Origin: Obelidium mucronatum
Lineage: Eukaryota; Chytridiomycota; Chytridiomycetes; Chytridiales; Chytriomycetaceae
Direction of reading: 5' to 3'
Assembly (NCBI GenBank): GCA_025765595.1
Contig: JAIVFH010000017.1
Coordinates: 62,001-126,000, forward strand
Length of the DNA stretch: 64,000 nt
Of the stretch, positions 13,134-24,600 are shown piece by piece. Position 1 is the first letter of the stretch, and the number at the start of each line of letters is the position of its first letter. A program made the position numbers and the translations under genes. Under the pieces are notes generated by a model, which worked only from the letters and a program-made list of their open reading frames with translations, had not been told where the DNA came from and did no database searches.

Positions 13134-16100
13134 TTAATCAAAAAAGTCTGTCAACTTCAGTAATTCGTCAGAAACACTCTGTGCAATTGGCCTCGCATCA
13201 TGCCCAAATCTTTTGCGAATGATTTCAGGCGTTAGCAGATACTTGAATTCAGCGTCCCAGAAGCTCAAGTCCAATGACGGGCCTTTCACATCGACAAGAA
13301 TATGGTTTATCAGCAAAACAACTCTATAAAGCACCGACAGTACTCGAGGTGGTAGCAATTCCGTAAACAACGTTGTTCTTGTTTCCTTGATGCTAACGGA
13401 CAGGTCCTCCAAACTGGCACTAGTGTTCCCAGATTGGAACGTGTTCGTCTCAGTATCAAAATCTTTGTGCAATATTGTGACAATAAAGTCGAAACATGGA
13501 GCCATGCCACCAACAACAGGAAACCAGCCATCATTCTTGTATTGTAAGTTGCCAACCCAGTGTTCTCTCAGAATTGTATCGAATTGCGCTGCAGCATTTG
13601 ATTCTAACTTTGAAAGAAATCCAAGCTCCCATAAGAGAGCAGCAGAGTCAATTGCACATAATCTGAATGTAGAATGGACTACTTTCGTTTGGGGTGGCAC
13701 TCGTTTTGGATGTAAATCAGCAGCATCAAACTGATCGAAAGAAGGGTACCCATTGCTTAAATTGCTCTTTTGCATATTGATATTTGCAAAAGAAAATGCT
13801 GACTTCAGCATTGTTGCGGCCTGGTTGTTTAATCTGGGGTTGGTATCACAAGAATCATTGTCGTCTGAACTGCATTCTTCCCACGGATCAATCGCAGGTG
13901 CTCTTTCCACAGGAAGAGGTGGAAGGGGGAGAGATAACAGAGTTGTAACATCCAGCACGTCGAATTTAACTTTCAGCGGAGTTGTTGGTTTAAAATTTGA
14001 TTGGAGATCATCAAGAACTTGCTTTTGTTTGCGACTGCGATCTCGTTTCAAATCCTCTTCAATCTTATTCTGAATTTTGAATGCTGATTTTGTGTTCCTG
14101 TGGTATTTAGCCTTCCACAAATCCATCCTAGCTGAATCTCCAGTGTAAATAAAAGAAACGTTTTGGGCAGGAATAGAGTCTCCATTTGATAACTTCTCAA
14201 GAGATGAATAACTTGAAAAACTTGCCGTGGCGGAATTTGACGTTTGCGAAATCTTCGAAGCTCGCTTCCGTTGATAACTTGAGCGGGAACCAGTGCTTGT
14301 TCGTTCAATGGACCGAGACGAGGTTTGGGCAGACGTTTCTCTCATTGAATCGTTCTCATAGATGGAAGAAATGCTTTCCAAATTTCCAGTCAAATCAAGT
14401 GAACTCGGGGGAAGTGTACCGGTCCTCGAATCTGTCCATGACGCAAACGCTGCAGCGGTTCCTTGTATAGCCGATCGATTTCTGTTTTTCGCCCCAGGAA
14501 TAAATCTCACGGGCACTGTTGCCCACGGACTCGGCGGCGGTGGAGCCTCCACCTGCTCCTCAGAAACACCAGATCCACTGGATTGGTTCGATGCTATACT
14601 TGCTCGAGGCAAAACTTTCAAATCATCCAAGTATTTGGTCAACCCAAAAGTTGTTTTTTCGCTGTTTTCAATCCCCTTTCCTGACTTGGTTAAATTCAAA
14701 TCACGAATAGTAGGACCTCTCAAATAGGCCTCAATTGAGACACCAGCAACAAGAACTGAAAGTAAGTTTAGGTGAGAGCTGCTAGTCATTCATCAAAGAC
14801 TCACTTTTCACAAAGTCAACAAACCCATAAGGGCTGAGGAAAAAGCATTTAAATATCGGAAGTAAGAAGATGTTTGAAAGAAAAAAAAAACCTTAGTTGT
14901 TGAAATAAAGTCATACGGGTAGGAACTTGTTCAGTGTCAAAAATGAAAATAGTCAGCAGTTGGAGACACTTCCTAAGGTACCTAATTGCCAACAAAGCAC
15001 GCTCTTCTGACATGTAGTCAGGCTTATTGGCATTGGAAAGATATTTGAGCCCGTTAGTCGATGCTATCTCTGCTTCGGACCTTCGTTTCGCTCGCGGATG
15101 CTCACATTGATCCAAAAACTTCTTGACTACCATGAAACAGGACTCAATATCGTCTATCAGGAGCTTATACAACTCAAGAGACTTATTGAAGCGTTTTAAT
15201 CACCCGTAAATTATTTTATGCCACTTATATATACCTTCCAAAATGCAGTTTTGACAGCCCGATTAGCGTTTGCTATTTCGGCAATTTTACGCATAATAGT
15301 TGATTTCTTTTCAATAGGCTTCAAGTGATGCTTAAACCTCATTGCCGGATCCATACGTTGGAGGCTCAGCAGTTTGCCTTCCAAATCGTAATATCGATCA
15401 AGCTCGTCGGAGTCATGATAAACTGCAGAAGTAAATATATTCCGAATATTTGAGTTGACTCGTGCTCGAGTGATGTATCTTGATAACTCCCAGACTTTAA
15501 TCGAGCTTCGCAGAGTAAGGGTTTCCACAGAGTGAGAAACGCTATAGTTACGCATTGGAATTCGAGATCCTGGTGGTTTTATCAAGCTCATCTCTTTGTA
15601 TTTGATAATGGTATGTTGAAACGGCTGGAAAGGGTCAAAGAGCATCCGGAGTTAATGTTCATTGTGAAATTAGAGCTTGATTGACTCACGGCATGAAAAG
15701 CGTGACATTTTCGAGCCTCCTTTAAGTTTTAAATTCAGAATTGCAGGTAACAAGCAAGGTGTATTGTAGTTACCGATCTCACATCAACAATTCTGTTGAT
15801 TGGAATTGAACACTCAAACGCCGATTGAAAGTCCACCTTTCTATCCCATAGAATAGGTTTCGTGACGTGAATATGATGATCGGTAATGACGACGTATCGA
15901 TCGTCCTCGTATAGGAGGTGGTCTGGAAGACTGCAGAAGCTGATGTAAATCGGCACCCATCCGGCACCAATATCGCTGTCGTGGGTGCTGCCGCCTTTAT
16001 TCTGATCGATAGGCCATAGCTCTGTACCCTTCAGATATACTGTATCGATTTCCCCCTTCTTCAGTTTCTCCGGGACAGTTATTCCAGCCTTGGAAATTGA

Positions 16101-16235
16101 GCCTCGCGGTTTAACCTTTTTCGGCTTTTCTTTATGACTTATTTCCGTACGGAGAGAAGCTTCACGCTGGAATAATATCGGAAGCAACGCGACTTTGACT
16201 TGCTCAGTGGTGATTGAAGGACACTGGATCAACAT
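13134..16235 (-). CDS. Unrecognised 940-residue protein
   Basis: I do not recognise the family. Six exons (15774-16235, 15690-15719, 15235-15624, 14892-15181, 14805-14833, 13134-14755) join in frame without correction, which supports a real gene. The N-terminal part is mixed alpha/beta, with a segment that could be a PH-like fold (DDRYVVITDHHIHVTKP). The middle is basic and helical (TRARVNSNIRNIF, KKSTIMRKIAEIANANRAV). The C-terminal half alternates Ser-rich disordered stretches with ordered blocks (FDFIVTILHKDFDTETNT). No signal peptide or membrane segment is seen. It follows the OPT gene on the same strand, but nothing in the context suggests its role. Confidence 0.7.
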
Positions 16236-16282
16236 TTGGCAAAAAAATGTACAAGTTTTTTTTCGATTTCTTTCTCAAGCTC

Positions 16283-17290
16283 TTAAAGTTTAGCCGAGTT
16301 TCCTTGCAGTTTCGCGAGAGTAGCTTTCATCGCTTTCAATGTAGGCTCCGCTGTCAAGAATCTCCACCCAGCTTCGGACTGTTCTTTCAACATTGCTCGA
16401 TTCATGAGTTTGTTGGCCAATTCTTCACGCACTTGGAGTTTAGTCAAGCTGCGACCGAACGAAGGGATTTTGAGGAATTTGGCAACAGCAGCTTCTGCTG
16501 TCTGTAATAGTTGCTCCTTGGGAACAAGAAGGTCAACAAGGCCGATGGCCTTTGCTTCAGCCGGAGAAGCGACACTTCCGTTACATCCCAACAGTTCAGC
16601 TTGGCGGATGACCCACGGTTTTTGCAAACAACTCCATCCAAACAGAGGGCACCAGCAATCCGATTTGAGGCTCATTCAGTCCCTATTACAAAAAACACGA
16701 AAGTCAACAGGAATATCATCGGCCAATTGAAAGAGTACTCAATCATAAAAAAAATTACTTACAATAAAACCAGTATCCTTACTCATTATTCTGTAGTCGC
16801 AGCACAACGAAATAGCACAACCTCCTGCAGGACACGCCCCACGAATACACGAAACTGTAACCAATCGGGATACGTACAACTTGCCCAAAAAAATATTTTG
16901 CGTCGTCCAGAAGTTTGTGTACTGCTCCAATGATGTCATTGGCGCATACAGCTCGGTCAAGTCGTTCCCTGCTGTGAAGATGTCCTTCTCAAGTCCAGAC
17001 TGAAAAATAAGAGCGCGCATGCTCACGTCCGGCTTCGATCTCGCTTCAGTGCAGACTGGAGTTCCTGCCTGTTGGATTGTTGTCGATGTTGTTAGAAAAG
17101 AGAGTCCCATGTGTTGGTTGTTGGCCACTTGACAGACCAAAACGCCAAGTTCATAGGCATTCACGGGGCCCCTACAAACACTGAATCTTCAGAAATAATC
17201 ATGTGCTGAGAGGTGGCCTAAGTTTTACCGGTTCAGAGTGACGATGGCGTAGTCCTTCTTTCGAGTGATGAATACAAAGTTTGGCGGCAT
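16283..17290 (-). CDS. Enoyl-CoA delta isomerase (ECI1/DCI-like) with a one-base frame break
   Basis: Crotonase-fold enzyme that shifts cis/trans-3 double bonds to trans-2-enoyl-CoA in fatty-acid beta-oxidation. Three exons (17229-17290, 16763-17171, 16283-16682). Crotonase landmarks are clear: VTLNRGPVNAYEL, the oxyanion-hole regions FTAGNDLTELY and RGACPAGGCAISL, then GLNEPQIGLLVP. Around 16605-16611 the frame shifts by one extra base between the family's TVGH and RQAE blocks; both sides align well with the family across it. No intron can explain a one-base offset. It may be an assembly error or a fresh mutation. The C-terminus ends AKL, a plausible peroxisomal PTS1-like signal. Confidence 0.8.
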
Positions 17291-17440
17291 TATATTTGAA
17301 CGATAAACTGACACAATATTTTCATATCATTCAGAGAAAACCTTTTGTGTTTTATTAAATTGATAATATAGAAGGGGAACCAAGAGGTTTCTGTCATGTA
17401 AAGAGTCTTCTGTCTCGTAAAGAAGGCATAGAAACTGTTC

Positions 17441-18255
17441 TTAAAAGAACTGGAGAGTTCCAAAACATGGAACTTGGTGGAAAGCTGATAACATTAGGAG
17501 CGTTCCAGGCACCGTATGTCTGGTCCTTGCCGTCAAAAGTAGTTCTGAAGAAGTTGGCTCTCCAGACAGTTCCAGCTGGACGGTTCACGTTGAAGAGAGC
17601 CAATGGAAGGGAAACATCAGAAGTCCATGTCTTTTGGGCCTTGTTGGTGGTGGTAGCGGCAGGTGATTCCGTTGAAACGGGCGCAGCGGCCGTCCTTGCA
17701 GCTCTTGGTGGAGTCGATTGGCTCGCTACCGACAAAGAAGTGGTCGAACTGGAGTTCCAGGAGTACGAACCTTTTTGGTTAGAAAATAAATATTAGCAAG
17801 CATGTCGCGATGACAATTTATCATTGAAGAATAACACCTTGGATGGGTTGTAGATGAAGGCAGAGTAGGTCTGGTTGGTTGGGGAAACCTCGAATTCAAG
17901 GTAAGTGGTTGGGTCAACGTCGTAGCTTGGGACGTTGACAATGAATGCCTCAGCAACAGTCTGTTCCCAGATATTGTCGTTGTGGCCGTAAGCTGGGTTG
18001 ACGGCGTAGTATGGCTCCTTGGTGTTCAAGAAGTTCAACTTGATAGCATCATCGGTGTAGCAAATAGACACGGTAGATGGGGCAGCGTATAAGCTACGGT
18101 CACCAAGAGTCTGGGCGATCTGAACAGATGCGGTCTTGACACCTGGGGCATTACAACGGTAGACTGGAACAAGGTTTGGCTTTGGGCAGTTCAAAGTTTG
18201 AGCAGTAGCAACGGTAGCGGCGGCAGCAAGGGAGAGGAAGAGCAGAGGCAATCAT
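17441..18255 (-). CDS. Secreted CBM9-like (DOMON-type) protein, copy A, frame interrupted
   Basis: Two exons (17838-18255, 17441-17770). It starts with a signal peptide of the Ala-rich kind ending ATVATAQ and continues with a beta-sandwich resembling CBM9-like domains (NIWEQTVAEAFIVNV, TTYLEFEVSPTNQTYSAFIY). The C-terminal strand would read SFHQVPCFGTLQFF once an extra T near 17485 is ignored, as in the neighbouring copy B and typical of CBM9 ends. Comparison with copy B shows about four single-base insertions here (near 18236, 17757, 17664 and 17485). The residue pattern is otherwise conserved. It is either a recently broken copy or poorly polished assembly. Inferred role: binding of extracellular carbohydrate or another ligand. 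Confidence 0.72.
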
Positions 18256-19074
18256 TTTTCCTTTCTTTTTGTTTTGTAGGGAATGTTGTTGGTTTTTTGT
18301 GTTGAAAAAGACGAGGACTTGCCCTGAATTTATAGGTTCTCGGGCATTACAACAATTGAATTTCTTACATTCTTTTTAAATTGGAAAAATTTTATTTGTC
18401 TTGGAACCCTGACAGTCGTTTCTGGCCAGGTTTCTGACGCTATCCTTTGACGAAGTCGCCATTTGTATCATGTCAACAACTTATGTAGTGGTTTAGAATA
18501 GCTTCTGTGGTGCTTTTCAAACTTTTATCGGAACCCGGCTCTGTCGCCGGCATTGCCGGGTGACAAATCGTGTCCAATAAAATTTCGTTCCGTGCAGAAA
18601 AAAATTTGTTTCGGAACTTCACGGAAGTCTTTTAGTATCTTGATGTCAGCATAACTAGCTGTTTTCAGACATGCGATTCTTTCAAACTAGCTCCACTGTT
18701 ACACGTTTACATGTCTCTATTGCTGACTTCCCTCTCCTTCTCTGTTCCAATCTGTTCCGTGTCAACAGAAGAAGTGTGACACCAATTTCTCTACACGTGA
18801 CCAAAAAAGTATTGACTCATCTCCAGCAAGGGCAACAGAACTTGACTCATCATTGCGTGCGTGCGTGCGTGCGTGCGTGTGTGTCTGTCTGTCGCTGTGT
18901 CTAGGCAGATCCAACCATTTGAATCGTTGCCAAAGTGTGACCTTACTGCTCAAGAATCAAGGTTCAATCAAAGCAACAACTAACAGAATCGAATCTTTTG
19001 TTTCTTCTTCTTTTTATTGAGGCAGCATCTAAAATACACATAATATCAAAACATTCCTCTCTGTTCTTTTTTTT
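18256..19074. other. Intergenic region between the two CBM9-like genes
   Basis: About 820 bp without a credible gene. It holds the promoter of copy A on the right side of its start. A GC hairpin, CCCGGC pairing with GCCGGG, lies at 18534-18560. A (TGCG)n microsatellite lies at about 18854-18879. The remainder is unremarkable AT-rich sequence. Confidence 0.7.
18326..18334 (-). promoter_or_regulatory. TATA box of CBM9-like copy A
   Basis: On the minus strand the sequence reads CTATAAATTCAGG about 75 bases before the ATG. The same element, CTATAAATTCAAGG, stands at nearly the same distance before copy B, which supports function. Confidence 0.65.
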
Positions 19075-19892
19075 TTAGAAGAACTGAAGAGTTCCAAAAC
19101 ATGGAACTTGGTGGAAGCTGATGACATTAGGAGCATTCCAAGCACCGTATTGCTGGTTCTTTCCAGTCAAAGGTGGTTCTGAAGAAGTTGGCTCTCCAGA
19201 TGGTTCCAGCATGGACGGTTCACGTTGAAGAGAGGCCAATGGGAGGGAAACGTCGGAAGTCCATGTCTTTTGGGCCTTGTTGGTGGTGGTAGGCGGCAGG
19301 TGATTCCGTTGAAACGGGCGCAGCGGCCGTCCTTGCAGCTCTTGGTGGAGTCGATTGGCTCGCTACCGATAAAGAAGTGGTCGAATGGAGTTCCAGGAGT
19401 ACGAACCTTTTTGTTTAGAAAAATGAATATTAGCAAGCATGTCGCGATGACAATTGATCATTGAAGAGTACATACCTTGGATGGGTTGTAGATGAAGGCA
19501 GAGTAGGTCTGGTTGGTTGGGGAAACCTCAAATTCAAGGTAAGTGGTTGGGTCAACGTCGAAGCTTGGGACGTTGACAATGAACGCCTCAGCTACCGTCT
19601 GTTCCCAAATGTTATCGTTGTGACCGTAAGCTGGGTTGACGGCGTAGTATGGCTCCTTGGTGTTCAAGAAGTTCAACTTGATGGCGTTGTCGGTGTAGCA
19701 AATAGACACAGTGGATGGAGCAACAAAGAGACTACGGTCCCCGAGAGTTTGGGCGATCTGAACGGTTGCGGTGGTGACACCTTGGGCATTGCAACGGTAG
19801 ATGGGAACCACATTTGGCTTGGGGCAGTTCAAGGTTTGAGCCGTGGCAATAGTAGCGGCAGCAGCAATGGAGAGGATTGTAGAGGCAATCAT
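19075..19892 (-). CDS. Secreted CBM9-like (DOMON-type) protein, copy B, frame interrupted in exon 2
   Basis: Two exons (19476-19892, 19075-19406). Exon 1 is intact, with a clean signal peptide (MIASTILSIAAAATIATAQ) and 139 codons nearly identical to copy A. Exon 2 begins in frame (VRTPGTPFDHFFIGSEP) but carries about four one- or two-base insertions between 19180 and 19310 relative to copy A. The final reading ends SFHQVPCFGTLQFF, matching CBM9-type C-termini. The two copies lie in the same orientation and arose by tandem duplication. Cys residues around KSCKDGRCARFNGITC suggest disulphides in a secreted protein. Confidence 0.72.
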
Positions 19893-20497
19893 TTTCTTTT
19901 GGTTTAGAATGTTTTATGAATAGTGCCTAAAGAGAGAGAAGTTGCCTTGAATTTATAGTTTTTTCAGCCACAGACACATTCGAATTTGTTGTTATTTACT
20001 CAAATTGATCAAATTTTCAACCACTTTTTGGCGTAATCCGTGATTTGCGCTAGTGTGACTACCAGAGTGTTTTCAGTTTGCGAATCAATGCGCTATTTTC
20101 CGTCATAAGGTTTTGGACGTCAAAAAATGTTGCAGCTTACTTCACGATAGGTTGGAACCTTTTTTTAAATTGAGCAAATTTGACTTTCCTGCTTTTAACT
20201 GTTTGGAAAGGCCTGAAACGTTTTAGACGCTCTTCACTCGTGGTTTTTAGAATAATGAGCACGTATTTATTGCTCTGCAGAGCTGGGAACTAGCCGAGAA
20301 CTTGTGTCTTAAAACCTGCCCTGATGACAAGTCTATAAAATTTGTTTCAATTAGAGTTAACTCAGAAATGTTTCAAGAGGAAGCAAATCACTTAATTATT
20401 TGTTAGCACTTCTGATGTGTCTGACAAGTTTGATGTGACCATGTATCTAAAAATAAAAGACTTGAACTTCCGTATCTGAACCATTTCAAACAGATCT
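19893..20497. other. Intergenic region upstream of CBM9-like copy B
   Basis: About 600 bp with no supported gene. It carries the TATA element of copy B and AT-rich sequence running up to the 3' end of the stomatin-like gene. Confidence 0.6.
19949..19957 (-). promoter_or_regulatory. TATA box of CBM9-like copy B
   Basis: Minus-strand CTATAAATTCAAGG about 60 bases before the ATG, shared with copy A. Confidence 0.65.
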
Positions 20498-21705
20498 TTA
20501 TTTCTTTTGCGAATTTAGCACAGTCATAAGTTGAGTCGTCATACTGGCAACATCTCCAAAGTTGCTTGGAACAACAACGGTTGTACTCGCTTTCGCAATG
20601 TTCCCAAAGCTCTCCACATACTTCTCCGCCACACTCAAGGACACAGCATCTTTCCCACTGTCTCCGTTCGACTTGATCGCCTTTGAAATCTTGTCAATAG
20701 CATCCGCACTCGCTTCAGCATGCATTCGAATGGCTTTGGCATCCCCTTCAGCCTTATTGAGTTGCGACTGCAGTTCTGCTTCCGATCTCAAAATCACAGA
20801 CTGTTTTGCACCTTCCGCCATATTAATAGCACTCTGTCGAGATCCTTCACTTTCCAAGATTTCCGCGCGCTTTTGTCGTTCCGCGGAGATTTGGCGATGC
20901 ATGGATTCGACCACGTTTTGCGGGGGGTGGACATCGCGAATTTCGTAACGGAGGCATTCGATTCCCCAGCATTTTGATGCGTGGTTCATGGCTTGTGTGA
21001 TTTTGTTGTTGAGGGTTGTGCGTTCTCCGAGGGTTCTGTCGAGAGTGAGGAGACCGATTTCTGAGCGCTGATATTTAAAAGAGAAAGAAAAAAAGAAAGG
21101 GTCAGTTCAGTTCAGTCAGCGACAAACCAAAAAAAATAATAAGAAGAAGAAGAGCTAACCATGGTTGTTTGAGCAAGTTGTGTAATGGCAAACTCTGGAT
21201 CATCGACGCCATATGAGGCCTTCATTGGATCAATAATTCGATAGTATAAAACGCCATCAATTTTGATGGTGACGTTATCCTGGGTGATGGCGTTTTGTGG
21301 TACGATTTCAACAGCAGTTTCCTTGTAACTCTGGACATATCGCACTTGGTCAACGAAGGGCGCCAGAACAGCAAGCCCGGGTTCCAGTACTTTGTGAAAC
21401 TTTCCAAATCGTTCCACAATATAGACTGATGCCTGGGGAACAAAGAGAATAATGGTATTCCAAGGTGGCGAACGACGTGAGATTCCGCGACCGACGTTCT
21501 TCATTCCAGAGCCCGGGGAGGTTGAAAAAATGGTTCGTTTTTGAAAGGCCAGTGGTGATGGCGTTGAAGACCGAGTGACGGAAGCTTGGGCCAAGTGGCT
21601 GAAATAGCGAGGAGAGGATACGCCAGCCAGATAAAGGACAGTGCTGGAGTGGGCTCTTGCAGTAAGAGCAACTGTTTTTCTAGTAGACTGAATAAGTTTT
21701 TGCAT
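20498..21705 (-). CDS. STOML2: Mitochondrial stomatin-like protein 2 (SPFH family)
   Basis: Inner-membrane scaffold that assembles respiratory-chain and protease complexes. Two exons (21160-21705, 20498-21067) encode 371 residues. I start at 21705 because MQKLIQSTRKTVALTARAHS is a good amphipathic presequence; an in-frame ATG at 21786 would add an unlikely leader. The SPFH core is clear (QASVYIVERFGKFHKVLEPG, DNVTIKIDGVLYYRI). The coiled segment RQISAERQKRAEILESEG and the C-terminus with VVPSNFGD are typical of SLP-2. It is divergent from the NAPE-PLD-like gene. Confidence 0.92.
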
Positions 21706-21957
21706 TTTTGAGATGAATTTGTGGGGAGAGCTGGGCGATTCTTTTGTACCGTTTTTAATTACCTGACGTGGCTGGCACCGCCCCAAGACGCCACAGCCAC
21801 ACCATAGGCGACGTGGCTGCTAGAGACCAAATTAGATTGGGATAACAGTCTCTCTTGCAGCACTGGGTAGATGACGGATGCTTGCTGTTATAAATACAAT
21901 TTAATTTTCTTTTTTCATTCTTTTTTATCTGCTGTAAAACTCTTTGACAAACTTTGC

Positions 21958-23425
21958 ATGTCCTCGTTTGCCTTTTGGCACCGGATCGCGGCCACTCTCA
22001 ATCTCGGGCCGCAGACGTTTGCGCTGACGCGGCGCCAGAAGCTGTTTGGCGCGGGCGTAGTCGGCGGCGGCGGGGTCTTTGGGCTTGTGTCGCTCGTGGC
22101 GCCGACTCGTGCGGCGGCGGACGCGCCGGTGTTCGCAGACAGCGGCGGCGGCGTGGCGGTGGCGCAGACGCAGGCGGGGGCGGACACGCGGCACCACGTT
22201 GCGGGCGGCGGGTTCGCGAACCCGTGGGCGTCGTTCCGGGCGCCGGGCGCGTCGTTCGCGCTGTCGTTTGCGCAGCTGCTGCTGCTCGGCGACCGCCGCC
22301 CGCCGCTGCCGCCGCCGCCGCTGCGCGTGCGCACGCAGCAGATCGACTGGCCGCGCCTGGCCGCCGCCGCCGCCGCCGAGCACGAGCACATGCTGCTGAC
22401 GTGGCTCGGCCACGCCGCCTTCCTGCTGACGCTGCCCGGCGCCCGCGTGCTGCTCGATCCGTGTCTGAGCGACCGCTGCTCGCCGCTGTCGTGGGCCGGT
22501 CCGCAACGCCTGGTGGCCCCGCCGTGCAAGCTGGAAGACCTGGACCCGGACGTCGTCGTCATCAGCCACAACCACTACGACCACCTGGACCTCGACGTCA
22601 TGAAGAAGCTGGTGCAGAAGAAGAAGGATCTGCTGTTCTTTGTCCCGCTGGGAAACAAGAAGCTGCTTGTCGACGCCGTAAGTGTATCCTGTGTCACGGA
22701 TGACTCCTCATGAATCATCAAATCTACTCTCACTCCAGGGAATCACAAATGTTGTTGAATGCGATTGGTGGGACTCTTATTCGGTTCATAAACCGAAAAC
22801 GGACGTCTCTCCAGAAGCAAATCTTCAGATTTCTTGTACTCCAAGTCAACATTTCAGCAGTCGAACATTGTGGGACAAGAATCAAACGTTATGGAGCAGT
22901 TGGCATATTCAGAGTACTGCGTTTAGTCATGAAACGCCGCCTACGACCTCTACCTCCAACAATGACGCAAACCATGCACACAACACCAATCACGGCCACA
23001 ACCATTCAAACGAATGCGATATTACCACGTCTTCACCGCGACCGATAACCAAATCTTTCTTTTTCGGTGGTGATACCGGTTACCGAACAGTTTTCACAAG
23101 TGAGGATGAGGAAAACGCACCTACATGTCCCGCTTTTCGACAAGTACGAGAGAAATTTGGTGATACTGATCTGGCAGCTCTCCCTATCGGGGCATATAAC
23201 CCCCGGCACTTACTCAGCAACGTACATTGTTCACCAAAAGATGCAGTCGAAGTTCACTTGGACTTGGGTGCCAAAAAGTCGGTCGCCATGCACTGGGGTA
23301 CTTTTGTGCTGTCCAGAGAGGATGTAATGGAGCCGCCTCGATTGTTGAGAGAGGAAATGGCAAAAAGAGGGGTCAGGGAAGATGAGTTTTTGGTGATAGA
23401 GGTTGGTGAGACTGTTTCTGCGTGA
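21958..23425 (+). CDS. NAPE-PLD-like metallo-beta-lactamase-fold hydrolase
   Basis: Zinc hydrolase of the N-acyl-phosphatidylethanolamine phospholipase D type. Two exons (21958-22677, 22739-23425) give 468 residues. A hydrophobic N-terminal segment (GAGVVGGGGVFGLVSLVAP) suggests a membrane anchor. Fold signatures: LTWLGHAAFLL, the metal-binding VVISHNHYDHLDLDV, NVVECDWWDS, then FFFGGDTGYR and AMHWGTFVLS. The order and spacing of the His/Asp ligands look intact. A His/Asn-rich loop (HAHNTNHGHNHSNE) is inserted near residue 335. Exon 1 is strikingly GC-rich with Ala/Arg/Pro-heavy coding, while exon 2 has ordinary composition. N-acylethanolamine production is inferred from the family. Confidence 0.85.
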
Positions 23426-23612
23426 GGAACCCGTTTTTTTTCTTTGGAGGGATCTATAGAATGATGATTGGTGTTTGATTTTCAACAAGTAAATACTTTT
23501 TAATTCTTAACAAAACTGGAACATCATCGCCGATCAGAAAGAGACAACATTTATTGTACAAACAGCGATTAGAATATAAAAATGAACTTCCAATAACCCA
23601 AAAACATGACTT

Positions 23613-23833
23613 TCAAAACTGCAAGAATTCAGCGAAATCCAAAACTGGTTCCACAGTCTCAACGTCACAGTGAGCGAAAATGTCCGTTGGTCCTTGATCC
23701 GGCAACCCAGCAAACAAGGCATCCAAAGCCGCATCCAACCCATCGCCACCACCAACAACAACATCATCAAAGTTCAAATCATCCAAAAAACTCAACTCAT
23801 TCACTCCATTTCCATCATTTAGCTTGGTCGCGG
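23613..23833 (-). CDS. Possible acidic C-terminal exon (activation-domain-like) of the bZIP gene
   Basis: An open frame of 73 codons with a plausible acceptor (TTTTGCAG at 23834-23841) and a clean stop. It is rich in Asp/Phe/Leu (SFLDDLNFDDVVVGGGDG, TDIFAHCDVETVEPVLDF), as in transcriptional activation domains. It lies about 770 bp downstream of the bZIP stop on the same strand. No splice joining it to the bZIP exon in frame is obvious, so the link is inference. The opposite-strand frame here is Gln/His/Pro-rich and looks like its shadow. Confidence 0.35.
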
Positions 23834-24600
23834 CTGCAAAAGAACCATAAAAGGGGAATACTACTACTGCATGTATATCGACAAGATAGTAAAGCACCCG
23901 AAGAACCCGTAATCAAAATGAACAGAGAAACCCGTCAACTACCACAACAGAAAACGCATCCGGTGTCGCGCAAGAAAAAAGGTCGCCCCATAGGCACAAA
24001 CGTCGACCTAAAGGGGTTACAAACAAACAAAACACAACCGGAATCAAGTCACATTTACCTCCCCGCTTTGCAGGCATCTTTAGAACCAAACTGACACTCT
24101 TAATGCCGCATACTCAACCCTGGGAACTTGGCAACTGCTAGTATGGCACGTCTTTGGGAGGAACGAACGAGGCATGTCATTCAAGAATTTGGAAAAACAA
24201 ACCCTTTGTCGAAACCAAGAGGAAAAGCCGCGAAGAGAGACCGGAATGAACCAAGGAGGTTCAATTGCGGTTCCCGACAGCTCAACTCTTGATTCCAACT
24301 CAGATTGCTTCCCCTTCATCCATCCTTCTATGCAACGTCCGATCCATCTCAAATACAGTACCAAGCCACGCAGAAGCCAAAACCAATCAAGACCATTGGG
24401 TTGAGCGGAGCAATCGAGTGCCAGTGGCGCCAAGACACTACAAATCAGGAAGAAAAAGTGCCCGGATCCCAGGTTGTGTCTGCAGTCAGAAAACCCCCAA
24501 GTCGACAAAAAAGTGCTGAGGGAAACCCATTTCAGAACGGACAGGAGATGCAAATCGTGGAGCTCGTTTTTAAAACACAACGAAAGCTGGACGTAAGGTT
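23834..24600 (-). other. Region downstream of the bZIP stop with a long alternative open frame
   Basis: No conserved gene is seen. One minus-strand frame, different from that of the bZIP, stays open from inside the bZIP exon (about 24690) to a stop at 24080. Its translation is Leu/Trp/Phe/Cys-rich with one hydrophobic stretch (HFFFLICSVLAPLALDC). It could be an alternative C-terminus or chance. Short plus-strand frames in the same DNA are basic and low-complexity. Confidence 0.35.

Noticed and set aside
18534..18560. GC hairpin as a possible terminator or RNA gene
   Set aside because: A single 6-bp stem with no flanking T run and no relation to a gene end. Too little to call.
21915..22703. 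Long overlapping frames on both strands in the GC-rich exon of the NAPE-PLD-like gene
   Set aside because: High GC suppresses stop codons in all frames. Only the frame carrying the metallo-hydrolase motifs continues into the conserved second exon.
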